DNA of 64,000 nucleotides from Afifellaceae bacterium (lineage in GTDB: Bacteria; Pseudomonadota; Alphaproteobacteria; Rhizobiales; Afifellaceae). Numbering within the stretch: the first letter of the stretch is position 1; each line of letters opens with the position of its first letter. Positions 1-8,336 of this stretch are shown one piece after another. The stretch lies in NCBI GenBank assembly GCA_028281235.1, contig JANQKG010000007.1, positions 231,420 through 295,419 on the forward strand. Reading direction: 5' to 3'. A program made the translations under genes and the position numbers. The notes beneath the pieces were generated by a model. It was given only the letters and a program-made list of their open reading frames with translations. It was not told the DNA's origin and did not search any database.

Positions 1-1
1 C

Positions 2-751
2 ATGCACCTCCTGGAGACGGAGCGTCAGCGACAATGGCTCGACCACGAATGGCCTGAGGGGCCGATCCGCCGCCTTGACGCGATCGGACTTCTTTCGCCA
101 CGCCTGACGATTGCGCATGGCGTCTGGCTGCACCCTGACGAATGCGAATTGCTTGCTGAGCGCGGCGTCATTGTGGCCGTCAATACGTCGTCAAATCTGC
201 GCCTGCGCTCCGGGATTGCGCCGGTCGCAGCTTTCATCGAACACGGAGTGCCGTTTGCGATCGGCCTGGACGGCGCGGCGTTCGACGATGACCAGGATGT
301 CTTCCGCGAGTGGCGGCTCTTTGGCCGGCTGCAGAGCGGCATGGCGCTCACAGACCAAATGCCGCCGGCGCGCATCCTTAAAGCCGCATTCGCCGACGGA
401 TACCGCGTCTTCGACGGACAGACGGATTACGGCGTGCTCCAATCCGGATCATCCGCCGATCTTCTCGTCCTTGACCTGGAGCCAATGGTCGCCGATCGGC
501 TGAACAGCGGGACGTCGCTTCTTGATCTCGCCTTTGCGCGGCTCGACCGCCGGCACGTCAAGCATTTGGTCGTCGCAGGCGAAGACGTTGTCCGTGATAG
601 AAAGCTGTTCGGTTTCGATTTTGACGCCGCCAATGCCGAACTCATCGCGCAGGCGCGCTCGTCCGGAGGCGACGACACCATCGCCAAGTCCGAGGCGCGC
701 CGCGAAGCAATTCGCTGCTATTATCGCGACGGTCGCCACATGCGGACGTAA
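2..751 (+). CDS. Amidohydrolase, C-terminal part (gene cut by window edge)
   Basis: This is the last 249 or so residues of an amidohydrolase-superfamily enzyme, most like the SsnA/TrzN/guanine-deaminase branch that hydrolyses amide, amidine or ring C-N bonds using a metal. The frame is open to the left edge, so the N-terminal HxH metal ligands lie outside and the ATG at base 2 is internal. Visible landmarks are HLLET at the start, the metal-ligand region IAHGVW (His about residue 39), the metal Asp region AIGLDG (about residue 90) and a C-terminal beta-sandwich strand (SSADLLVLDLEP). It precedes a peptide-type transporter operon, which suggests it acts on the imported compound. Family is confident; substrate is unknown. 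Confidence 0.8.
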   Translation: MHLLETERQRQWLDHEWPEGPIRRLDAIGLLSPRLTIAHGVWLHPDECELLAERGVIVAVNTSSNLRLRSGIAPVAAFIEHGVPFAIGLDGAAFDDDQDVFREWRLFGRLQSGMALTDQMPPARILKAAFADGYRVFDGQTDYGVLQSGSSADLLVLDLEPMVADRLNSGTSLLDLAFARLDRRHVKHLVVAGEDVVRDRKLFGFDFDAANAELIAQARSSGGDDTIAKSEARREAIRCYYRDGRHMRT

Positions 752-761
752 ATCGACCGTC

Positions 762-860
762 ATTGAGCCATCGGAAATCGCCGACCTCATCGTCTGACTG
801 TACGGCCCGGAGGCGAGCTATGTCACCGGCGCCAGCGTGGACGTCACCGGTGGCCTTCAG
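762..860 (+). pseudogene. Remnant of a short-chain dehydrogenase C-terminus with an in-frame stop
   Basis: Translating through a TGA at 795-797 gives EPSEIADLIV, stop, LYGPEASYVTGASVDVTGG. This closely matches the conserved end of classical SDR enzymes (an E-I-A segment, then ASYVTGA and a DGG/VTGG finish). The stop falls where SDRs usually have an aromatic residue, so a Trp TGG to TGA change is likely. No Rossmann motif or YxxxK is found upstream, because that space is occupied by the amidohydrolase gene in another frame. It therefore looks like the scar of a deletion that fused the two loci. The residue pattern is seen directly; the history is inferred. Confidence 0.7.
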
Positions 861-895
861 CCGGGGACCTGCCGCATTCCCGCCGCGCGCAGCGT

Positions 896-948
896 AAGAG
901 CCGGTCAGGCCGGCCAACGCCGCTGAAGGGCGCGCCGAGGCTCTTTTT
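896..948 (+). terminator. Possible Rho-independent terminator
   Basis: AAGAGCC at 896-902 can pair with GGCTCTT at 939-945, followed by a short T run. The intervening bases contain a further GC-rich hairpin (GGCCGGCC). It would separate the amidohydrolase and SDR remnant from the transporter operon. The loop is large, so this is tentative. The rest of 949-1077 shows only the presumed promoter of the next gene. Confidence 0.4.
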
Positions 949-1077
949 GGGCTGCGGGCCACAAATTGAGTATTCGCCCTGCGACAGGGCCCACCAAACT
1001 GTGCTTTCAACAAGCCTTGCGATTTGAGCCAATTTGGCAAAACTAGCCGATCGAAAGAAATATCCCAGGGAGTTCAA

Positions 1078-2667
1078 ATGAGTACTTTAGCAAAAGCCGT
1101 TTTGGCATCCTTAGCCGCCGCCATCGCAATTCCGGCAAGCGCGGAGACACTTCGGTGGGCGCGTGCAGGCGACGCGTTGACGCTCGACCCGCATTCCCAG
1201 AACGAGGGACCGTCTCACACCATCCGTCACCAGATGTATGAGCCGCTCATCATCCGTGACACGACGGGCGCCTTCCAGGCGGCCTTGGCGACCGAATGGG
1301 CCCCAAGCGCAGATGACCCGAATGTCTGGGTGTTCAAACTGCGCGAAGGCGTCACGTTCCATGACGGGGCGGCCTTCACCGCCGAGGACGTGGTCTTCAG
1401 CTTCGAACGCGCCAAACAGCCGAACTCCGACATGAAGGAGCTTATCGGCTCAATCACCGAAGTGCGCGCAATCGACGACTTCACGATCGAGATGGTCACT
1501 GATGGGCCAAACCCGATCCTGCCGTCGAACCTCACCAACCTGTTCATCATGGACAAAGATTGGACTGAGGCCAACGACACAGTGGAGGTGCAGGATTTCG
1601 AAGGTGGCGAGATTACATTCGCCACCACGAACGCCAACGGCACCGGCCCTTACAAGCTGGAGAGCCGCGAGCCTGACGTCAAAACCGTGATGTCACGCAA
1701 TGACGACTATTGGGGCCGCGACCAGTTCCCGATGGACGTAAGCGAGATCATCTACACCCCGATCCAGAATGCCGCGACGCGTGTCGCCGCGTTGCTTTCC
1801 GGCGAGGTGAACTTTCTGCAAGACATGCCGGTCCAGGACCTTGAGCGTGTGAACAGTGCCGAAGGACTGGTCGTCAAGCAGGCGCCGCAAAACCGGGTCA
1901 TCTTCTTCGGGATGAACCAGGGCGCCGACGACATCGAGGCTGACAATGTGTCGGGGGCCAACCCGCTTGCCGATGTGCGCGTCAGGAAAGCCATGTCGAT
2001 GGCTGTCAATCGCGACGCCATTCAGAAAGTCGTGATGCGCGGCCAGTCACAGCCGGCTGGCATGATCGCACCGCCCTTCGTCAACGGTTGGACCGAGGCA
2101 ATGGACGCTGAAAGCTCCACCGATATCGAGGGGGCCAAGGCGCTCATGCAGGAGGCCGGTTATGGCGACGGATTCTCCATCCGGCTCGACTGCCCGAACG
2201 ATCGCTACATCAACGACGAGGCGATCTGCCAGGCCGCGGTCGGCATGCTGGGACAGATCGGCATCACGGTGAATCTCGATGCCAAACCCAAAGCGCAGCA
2301 CTTTCCGCTGATTACCGACGGAAAGACCGACTTCTACATGCTGGGCTGGGGTGTGCCGACTTATGACTCTGAGTACATCTTCAACTTCCTCGTTCACGGT
2401 CGCGAAAGCGATATCGGCACGTGGAACGGCACCGGCTTCGACAACGACGAGCTTGACGCCAAGATCAAGTCGCTGGCCTCCAACACCGACCTTCCGGCGC
2501 GCAACGCCGACATCGCCGCCATCTGGCGTGTGGTGCAGGATGAGCAGCTCTATATCCCGATCCACCACCAGGTCCTGAACTGGGGCATGGCCGAGAATTT
2601 CGGGATAGAGGTCGATCCGGAGGATCAGCCGAAGGTGAAATACATCACGATGCCCGCGATCAACTGA
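1078..2667 (+). CDS. ABC transporter substrate-binding protein, peptide/nickel (SBP_bac_5) family, first of two
   Basis: A periplasmic solute-binding protein of the DppA/OppA/NikA family, 529 residues, that would deliver a peptide-like or small amide ligand to the permeases encoded downstream. The start is the ATG at 1078 with an AGGGAG-type ribosome site about 8 bases upstream; an upstream start at 1024 would only add untypical residues before the signal peptide. A Sec signal peptide (basic start, Ala/Leu-rich core, ASA-E cleavage site) covers about residues 1-22. Family features are the LDPH motif near residue 38, VTFHDGAAFTAEDVVFS near residues 95-110, and the conserved VRVRKAMSMAVNR. A paralogous binding protein follows directly. 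The family is certain and the ligand is unknown. Confidence 0.92.
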   Translation: MSTLAKAVLASLAAAIAIPASAETLRWARAGDALTLDPHSQNEGPSHTIRHQMYEPLIIRDTTGAFQAALATEWAPSADDPNVWVFKLREGVTFHDGAAFTAEDVVFSFERAKQPNSDMKELIGSITEVRAIDDFTIEMVTDGPNPILPSNLTNLFIMDKDWTEANDTVEVQDFEGGEITFATTNANGTGPYKLESREPDVKTVMSRNDDYWGRDQFPMDVSEIIYTPIQNAATRVAALLSGEVNFLQDMPVQDLERVNSAEGLVVKQAPQNRVIFFGMNQGADDIEADNVSGANPLADVRVRKAMSMAVNRDAIQKVVMRGQSQPAGMIAPPFVNGWTEAMDAESSTDIEGAKALMQEAGYGDGFSIRLDCPNDRYINDEAICQAAVGMLGQIGITVNLDAKPKAQHFPLITDGKTDFYMLGWGVPTYDSEYIFNFLVHGRESDIGTWNGTGFDNDELDAKIKSLASNTDLPARNADIAAIWRVVQDEQLYIPIHHQVLNWGMAENFGIEVDPEDQPKVKYITMPAIN

Positions 2668-2697
2668 GCCAATCTGTTGGACGCGGTCAACGACCGG

Positions 2698-2726
2698 CGC
2701 GGGGGGAAGCATCGCTTCCCCCCGCG
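2698..2726 (+). other. Intercistronic stem-loop after binding-protein gene
   Basis: A 13-bp perfect stem (arms 2698-2710 and 2714-2726) with a three-base ATC loop. No T run follows, so it looks more like an mRNA-stabilising or attenuating hairpin than a full terminator. It lies 31 bases after the first binding-protein stop codon. Confidence 0.75.
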
Positions 2727-2804
2727 TGCACTCTGCCTTTCCGGAGTGACCTGAATGTCATTCCAAGAGGCCGCCCTTCAACAATTGGAAAGGGACATGA
2801 CGCC

Positions 2805-4370
2805 ATGACCAGAACGATCTCCGCGCTGCTCCTATCAACGGCACTTGCGCTTCCTGCGACGGCCGAGGAGTTCACCTGGGCTGTCACCACCGACCCGCAG
2901 ACGATGGACCCGCACGCGGTCAATTCGGCACCCGTTCTGGGTTTTCTGAACAATGTCTACGAAGGCCTCGTCCGCCGCGGAAAGGACATGAGCGTCGAGC
3001 CTGCCCTTGCCACGTCCTGGGAGCCCATCGGTGACGGAGAAGGCTGGCGCTTTGCGCTCCGCCAGGGCGTCACGTTTCAGGACGGCGCCGAATTCAACGC
3101 CGATGACGTAATCTTCTCCTATGAGCGGGCCTCAAACGAAGCCTCCGACACGCGCAGCTGGTTTGCGCCAGTCAAGGAGGTTGTGAAGGTCGATGACTTC
3201 ACAGTCGATTTTCTGACCAACGCCCCCAATCCGATCTTCCCCGGCAGCATCGCCAACTGGATGATCATGGACAGCGGATGGGCTGAGGCCAACAACGCCG
3301 CGCTACCGGACAAGGAGAACGGGAACTTCGCCACGCTGAATGCGAACGGCACCGGCGCATTTAGGGTAACCGCACGGGAGCCGGGGCTCCGCACTGTGCT
3401 TCAGCCACATGAAGGCTGGTGGGGCGAAGCGGAGCACAACATCACCAAGGCGACGCTCCAGCCGATCCAAAACCCCGCGACGGCACTGGCCGCGCTCTTG
3501 TCGGGTGATGTGGATTTCATCAACCCGGTGCCCATTCAGGATGTGGCGCGTCTTCAGGACAATCCGGACGTCAAGGTCATCCAGGGGATCGAGGCGCGGG
3601 TCATCATGCTGGGCTTCCCGCATGAGGCCGAGGCGCTGAAATTTTCCGCTGAGACAACAGACGCGAACCCCTTCGCGGATGTCCGTGTCCGCCAGGCGGT
3701 GGCGCATGCGGTTAATGTCCCCGCGATCCTGCAAACCATCATGCGGGGGAATGCCGAGGAAGTCAGCCAGCTCGTCTCGCCGGCCATGAACGGCTATTCG
3801 GCGTCGCTCGCCGCGCGTCCAGCCCACGACCCGGAAAAGGCCAAGGCGCTGCTTGCCGAGGCGGGCTATGCCGACGGGTTCTCCTTCGGCCTTAAATGCC
3901 CGAACAACCGGTATCTGAACGACGAAGCGGTTTGTCAGGCCGTCACGGGCATGCTGGCGCAGGTCGGGATCACGGCAACGCTCGACGCGATGCCGGTGCA
4001 GAATTACTGGCCGGAGCTGCGGGCCGATAATTACGATATGTACCTGCTTGGCTGGTCGCCCGGCACCTTCGACGCGGAGCATCCGATCCGCTTTCTTGCC
4101 TCCACGCCGAACGAGGAGAAGAAGCTCGGGTCGTGGAATTTCGGCGGATATTCCAACGCGCGCGTCGACGAGCTTCTGCCGATGATCCAGTCCGAGATCG
4201 ACCAGGGCAAGCGGCAGTCAATGATCGACGAGGCACACAAGATCTTGCAGGACGAGATGGCCTATGTGCCGCTCTATGTGCAGCCGCTTGTTTGGGGCGC
4301 GCGAAGCAACATCGACTTGACCCAGAGGCCGGACAACTTCTTCATCCTGCGTTGGGTGACCGTCAACTGA
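2805..4370 (+). CDS. ABC transporter substrate-binding protein, peptide/nickel (SBP_bac_5) family, second of two
   Basis: A second SBP_bac_5 periplasmic binding protein, 521 residues, paralogous to the preceding one. A signal peptide covers about residues 1-20, with cleavage after ATA before EEF. Family blocks include TMDPHAVNS near residue 36, VTFQDGAEFNADDVIFSYERA near residues 90-110, and VRVRQAVAHAVN. The two proteins share layout throughout, for example the segment after the NG(Y/W) motif and the CPN(N/D)RY(L/I)NDEA block, so they arose by duplication. One permease pair served by two binding proteins suggests a widened ligand range. Start is the ATG at 2805. Ligand is unknown. Confidence 0.92.
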   Translation: MTRTISALLLSTALALPATAEEFTWAVTTDPQTMDPHAVNSAPVLGFLNNVYEGLVRRGKDMSVEPALATSWEPIGDGEGWRFALRQGVTFQDGAEFNADDVIFSYERASNEASDTRSWFAPVKEVVKVDDFTVDFLTNAPNPIFPGSIANWMIMDSGWAEANNAALPDKENGNFATLNANGTGAFRVTAREPGLRTVLQPHEGWWGEAEHNITKATLQPIQNPATALAALLSGDVDFINPVPIQDVARLQDNPDVKVIQGIEARVIMLGFPHEAEALKFSAETTDANPFADVRVRQAVAHAVNVPAILQTIMRGNAEEVSQLVSPAMNGYSASLAARPAHDPEKAKALLAEAGYADGFSFGLKCPNNRYLNDEAVCQAVTGMLAQVGITATLDAMPVQNYWPELRADNYDMYLLGWSPGTFDAEHPIRFLASTPNEEKKLGSWNFGGYSNARVDELLPMIQSEIDQGKRQSMIDEAHKILQDEMAYVPLYVQPLVWGARSNIDLTQRPDNFFILRWVTVN

Positions 4371-4382
4371 TCTCGGCGAACC

Positions 4383-4409
4383 AGCGCCCCGGGCTTGACC
4401 TGGGGCGCT
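4383..4409 (+). other. Intercistronic stem-loop after binding-protein gene
   Basis: AGCGCCCC at 4383-4390 pairs with GGGGCGCT at 4402-4409, with a possible inner GGG/CCT extension. No T run follows. It sits between the second binding protein and the first permease, where a hairpin can keep permease expression below that of the binding protein. Confidence 0.65.
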
Positions 4410-4455
4410 TACACGGGCTCATCTTGAGCGTCGAAGGAGAGAGCGACAACGGCAT

Positions 4456-5439
4456 ATGCTGGCCTTCATCATCCGGCGCATCGGGCAATCGATCCTCGTC
4501 CTGCTGATTGTGGGACTGGTCGCCTTCTCCATGTTCCGCTTTGTCGGCGACCCGATCGACAATATGCTTGGTCAGGAACGGACGATTGAAGACGTTGAGC
4601 GGCTGAGATCTCAGCTCGGCCTCGATCAGCCCTTCCCAATACAATACTTCAAGTTTCTCGAAGGCGCCGCACAGGGCAATTTCGGGGTGAGCTACCGGCA
4701 GGGTCGGCCGGTCGCCGAGATCATCATGGAACGCGCGCCGGCAACGTTGGAGCTGGCCGCTGTCTCGGGGCTGTTTGCCATCGTTCTGGGGATTGCGCTT
4801 GGCGTCTTTACGGCGATCCAGCGCAATGGCGTGACAGCGAATTTCATCATGGCCACTTCGCTGATCGGGGTCTCGTTGCCGACCTTCCTGATCGGCATCT
4901 TGCTGATCTATCTGTTCTCAGTCGAGCTTGGGTGGCTTCCCTCGTTCGGGCGCGGCGAAACGGTCAGTCTGGGGGGCTGGTGGACCACTGGGTTTCTGAC
5001 CGAAAGCGGGCTGAAGGCGTTGATCCTGCCGTCGATCACGCTTGGGCTCTACCAGATGACTCTGATCATGCGCCTGGTGCGGTCGGAGATGCTGGAAGTC
5101 CTGCGCCAGGACTACATACGCTTTGCCCGCGCGCGCGGCCTGCTGGACCGGGTGGTGAACTTTCGCCATGCCTTGAAGAACACCATGGTGCCGGTGGTCA
5201 CGGTGATCGGCCTGCAGCTTGGTGCGATCATCGCCTTCGCCATAATCACCGAGACAGTCTTTCAATGGCCGGGTGTTGGGCTGCTCTTCATCAACGCCAT
5301 CCAGTTCGTCGATATCCCGGTCATGGCCGCCTATCTCATGCTCATCTCGGTGATGTTCGTCGCGATCAACCTGATTGTGGACGTGCTTTACGTCTTCATC
5401 GACCCGCGGCTTCGGGCTGACCGGTCGGGCGCTCATTAG
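4456..5439 (+). CDS. ABC transporter permease, DppB/OppB type
   Basis: An inner-membrane permease of 327 residues with about six transmembrane helices, the first at residues 8-30. It forms the translocation pore with the next gene product. The N-terminus (RRIGQSILVLLIVGLVAFSMFRF then VGDP) and the cytoplasmic EAA-like loop around residues 215-235 (EVLRQDYIRFARARGL), which docks on the ATPases, are typical of DppB. The start is the ATG at 4456, preceded by GGAGAGAG. It lies in one operon with binding proteins, DppC-like permease and two ATPases. Its closest relative in the window is the permease on the other strand at 14248-15240. Confidence 0.93.
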   Translation: MLAFIIRRIGQSILVLLIVGLVAFSMFRFVGDPIDNMLGQERTIEDVERLRSQLGLDQPFPIQYFKFLEGAAQGNFGVSYRQGRPVAEIIMERAPATLELAAVSGLFAIVLGIALGVFTAIQRNGVTANFIMATSLIGVSLPTFLIGILLIYLFSVELGWLPSFGRGETVSLGGWWTTGFLTESGLKALILPSITLGLYQMTLIMRLVRSEMLEVLRQDYIRFARARGLLDRVVNFRHALKNTMVPVVTVIGLQLGAIIAFAIITETVFQWPGVGLLFINAIQFVDIPVMAAYLMLISVMFVAINLIVDVLYVFIDPRLRADRSGAH

Positions 5440-5453
5440 CGGCTGATGCGCCC

Positions 5454-6395
5454 ATGGCCCTGACCTCAAACGTGCACGACAAGGGACGCTGGGAACGGTT
5501 CCGCGACAGCGATTTCTTCTTTGCGTTCAAGCGCTCTCCAGTCGCGCTGGTGTCCTTCACGATCGTCTGCATCCTTGTGTTCTCCGCCGTCTTTGCGCCG
5601 TGGATTGCGCCGACAAACCCATTCAACCCGGCGAGCCTGAATCTGATGGACGGCTTCACGCCGCCCATGGAGCCGAATGCCTTCACCGGCACCAGATTCC
5701 TGATGGGAACTGACGACCAAGGGCGGGATGTGTTTTCAACCATCCTCTACGGCATGCGCGTCTCACTGTTTGTCGGGGCTTCGGCGGTCCTCTTCGCGAT
5801 GGTTCTGGGGATCGTGCTGGGGCTGGTTTCTGGATATTTCGGCGGCTGGACGGAGACGATCATCATGAGGATCGCCGACGTGCAGCTGACCTTCCCATCG
5901 ATCCTGGTCGCGATGCTGATCTTCGGGATCGCCAAGGGCTTCACGCCTGTCGAGTACAGGGACCAGATGGCCATCTGGGTGCTGATCCTCGCCATAGGGC
6001 TTTCAGACTGGGTGCAATTCGCCCGCGTCGTCCGAGGCACCACACTCGTGGAGAAGAAGAAGGATTACGTCGCTGCGGCTCTCCTCATCGGGCGGAGGCC
6101 CTGGGCCATCATGATAAAGCACATCCTCCCAAATGCCCTTTCACCGGTCCTGGTGATTGCAACGATTTCGCTGGCGTTGGCGATCATCGCCGAAGCAACC
6201 CTCTCCTTCCTCGGCGTCGGCGCGCCGCCCACGCAACCGTCGCTCGGAACGCTTATCCGGATCGGGCAAGGGTTCTTGTTTTCAGGCGAATGGTGGATCC
6301 TCTTCTTCCCGGCCTGCACGCTTCTGGTGCTGGCGCTGAGCGTCAATCTCTTGGGCGACTGGCTGAGGGACGCACTGAACCCGAGACTCCGGTGA
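5454..6395 (+). CDS. ABC transporter permease, DppC/OppC type
   Basis: The second pore subunit, 313 residues, with an N-terminal cytoplasmic tail, a first helix near residues 35-55 and five more. It carries the OppC N-terminal segment and the typical MGTDDQGRDVFS motif around residues 83-94. The EAA loop reads VEKKKDYVAAALLIGRRPW near residues 200-220. The gene starts 14 bases after the DppB-like stop and its TGA overlaps the GTG start of the ATPase gene (GTGA at 6392-6395), so translation is probably coupled. Confidence 0.93.
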   Translation: MALTSNVHDKGRWERFRDSDFFFAFKRSPVALVSFTIVCILVFSAVFAPWIAPTNPFNPASLNLMDGFTPPMEPNAFTGTRFLMGTDDQGRDVFSTILYGMRVSLFVGASAVLFAMVLGIVLGLVSGYFGGWTETIIMRIADVQLTFPSILVAMLIFGIAKGFTPVEYRDQMAIWVLILAIGLSDWVQFARVVRGTTLVEKKKDYVAAALLIGRRPWAIMIKHILPNALSPVLVIATISLALAIIAEATLSFLGVGAPPTQPSLGTLIRIGQGFLFSGEWWILFFPACTLLVLALSVNLLGDWLRDALNPRLR

Positions 6396-7366
6396 CCCGT
6401 CCCGTCCTGTCCATCCATGACCTGTCGGTCGACATCCCGACACGCGCCGGCGTCGTCAAGCCGGTTGACGGCGTAAGCTATGGCATCGCTGCGGGCGAAA
6501 TTCTCGGTGTTGTCGGCGAGAGCGGCGCGGGAAAATCGATGGTGGGCAACGCAGTCATCGGACTGCTGAGCCGGCCTGCCCATATCTCCGGCGGCGAGAT
6601 CTGGCTGAACGGCAACCGCATCGACACTCTGCAAGGCGAACGGATTCGGCGCGTTCGCGGCAAGGAAATCGGCATGGTCTTTCAGGACCCGCTGACCTCC
6701 CTCAACCCACTTTTGACCATCGGAGACCAACTGGCCGAAACGATCCTGACCCATTTGCCAATCAGCAAGGCGGAGGCGGAGAAGCGCGTCGTGGCCGCGC
6801 TGGAAGAGGTCGGGATACCCGGTGCAGCAGAGCGGATCGACTCTTATCCGCACGAATTTTCCGGCGGCATGCGGCAACGCGTCGTCATCGCACTGGCGCT
6901 TTGCGCTGAGCCGAGCCTCGTGATCGCCGACGAGCCGACCACGGCACTCGACGTCTCCGTTCAGGCGCAGATCATATCGCTCCTCAAGCGTCTCTGCCGC
7001 GAGAGAGGTACGGCAATCATGCTCATAACCCACGACATGGGCGTGATCGCAGAGGCCGCAGACCGCGTCGCGGTGATGTATGCGGGGCGATTGGCGGAGC
7101 TTGGGCCGGTGCGCGATGTGCTGCAGCAGCCAGAGCACCCCTATACGCACGGGCTGATGACCTCCACCCCGCTCGCGGCGATGGATCAAAAGCGACTTCA
7201 CCAGATTCCCGGCGCCATGCCGCGGCTGAGCCACATGCCGGAGGGATGCGCGTTTCATCCGCGCTGCCCGCGCGCTCAAGACAAGTGCCGCCACGCGCCC
7301 TTGCCCGCGATTGAAGACACGCGGGCCGCCTGCTGGTTCCCGATGCAGGCGGAGACCGCACAATGA
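6392..7366 (+). CDS. ABC transporter ATP-binding protein, DppD/OppD type
   Basis: A cytoplasmic ATPase subunit of 324 residues. The GTG at 6392 overlaps the preceding stop codon and gives a protein beginning TRPVLSIHDLSVDIP, the usual DppD start. Upstream starts would run through the permease gene. Walker A is GESGAGKSM (about residue 45), the signature is FSGGMRQRV, and Walker B is [12 protein letters not shown]. The C-terminal oligopeptide-transporter domain ends with the cysteine-rich CAFHPRCP segment. The stop overlaps the next ATPase start (ATGA at 7363). Confidence 0.93.
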   Translation: MTRPVLSIHDLSVDIPTRAGVVKPVDGVSYGIAAGEILGVVGESGAGKSMVGNAVIGLLSRPAHISGGEIWLNGNRIDTLQGERIRRVRGKEIGMVFQDPLTSLNPLLTIGDQLAETILTHLPISKAEAEKRVVAALEEVGIPGAAERIDSYPHEFSGGMRQRVVIALALCAEPSLVIADEPTTALDVSVQAQIISLLKRLCRERGTAIMLITHDMGVIAEAADRVAVMYAGRLAELGPVRDVLQQPEHPYTHGLMTSTPLAAMDQKRLHQIPGAMPRLSHMPEGCAFHPRCPRAQDKCRHAPLPAIEDTRAACWFPMQAETAQ

Positions 7367-8328
7367 GCGCCTACGTGACCGTCCGCGGGCTGACGCGCGT
7401 CTTCGATGTCTCAAAACCTTGGCTGAACCGGGTGTTGGAAGGACGCGGCAAAGCCTTTCTGACCGCGATATCGGATGTCGATTTCCAGGTCGAAGAACGC
7501 ACCACCTACGCGCTTGTTGGAGAAAGCGGGTCCGGCAAATCCACGATTGGGCGGACATTGGTCGGTTTGCTGCGGCCGTCCGCCGGGGAGGTCGAGATCG
7601 AAGGGGTGAACCTGGCGACTGAGGTCGATGCGGACAAGATCGCGTCGGTTCGTTCAAACATACAGATGATCTTTCAAGACCCCTACGCTTCGCTCAATCC
7701 CCGCTGGCGTGTGCGCGACATCATTACCGAGCCCGTCGCGTCAAAAGGCGAGGATACTGTCGGCCTGGCCGAAAGATTGCTGGAACAGGTTGGCCTTCAT
7801 CCATCGGATGCAGGGAAGTTCCCGCACGAATTTTCCGGCGGCCAGCGTCAACGGATTTGCATCGCCCGCGCGCTTGCCTCCGAACCGCGCCTTATTGTCT
7901 GCGACGAGCCAACATCGGCGCTGGATGTATCCGTGCAGGCGCAGGTTCTGAATTTGATGAGCGATCTGAAAGACGAGCTTGGCCTGACATATCTGTTGAT
8001 CACGCATGACCTGACGGTCGTGCGGCACATGGCCGACCGGATCGGCGTCCTCTATCTCGGGCGCCTCGTCGAAGAAGCGGACCCGCGTTCATTGTTCAGT
8101 TCGCCCAAGCACCCCTATACGCAGATGCTTCTGGACGCGGCGCCGCGCATGGATGGGTTCGGGCGCGAGGTGCCGCCCCCAAAGGGCGAGATTCCTGATC
8201 CCATCGATCCGCCCTCAGGCTGCGCCTTTCACCCGCGCTGCCCGATCGCTGCCGACATTTGCCACCGGGAACGTCCCGCAATGCGGCGCGTCGACAACGC
8301 CCTCGTCGCCTGCCATCTCGCAGAGTGA
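7363..8328 (+). CDS. ABC transporter ATP-binding protein, DppF/OppF type
   Basis: The second ATPase of the first transporter, 321 residues. Walker A GESGSGKST lies near residue 50, the signature is FSGGQRQRI, Walker B is LIVCDEPTSALD, and the C-terminal block has HPRCP. The pair DppD/DppF forms the heterodimeric motor. This is the last gene of the operon starting at 1078. It is tail-to-tail with the hydrolase gene on the other strand, only eight bases apart, leaving little room for a separate terminator. Confidence 0.93.
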   Translation: MSAYVTVRGLTRVFDVSKPWLNRVLEGRGKAFLTAISDVDFQVEERTTYALVGESGSGKSTIGRTLVGLLRPSAGEVEIEGVNLATEVDADKIASVRSNIQMIFQDPYASLNPRWRVRDIITEPVASKGEDTVGLAERLLEQVGLHPSDAGKFPHEFSGGQRQRICIARALASEPRLIVCDEPTSALDVSVQAQVLNLMSDLKDELGLTYLLITHDLTVVRHMADRIGVLYLGRLVEEADPRSLFSSPKHPYTQMLLDAAPRMDGFGREVPPPKGEIPDPIDPPSGCAFHPRCPIAADICHRERPAMRRVDNALVACHLAE

Positions 8329-8336
8329 TTGGAACG

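Noticed and set aside
1028..1038. GCCAATTTGGC palindrome upstream of the first binding-protein gene
   Set aside because: It is short and single, with no regulator gene nearby and no second copy, so I cannot support it as an operator.
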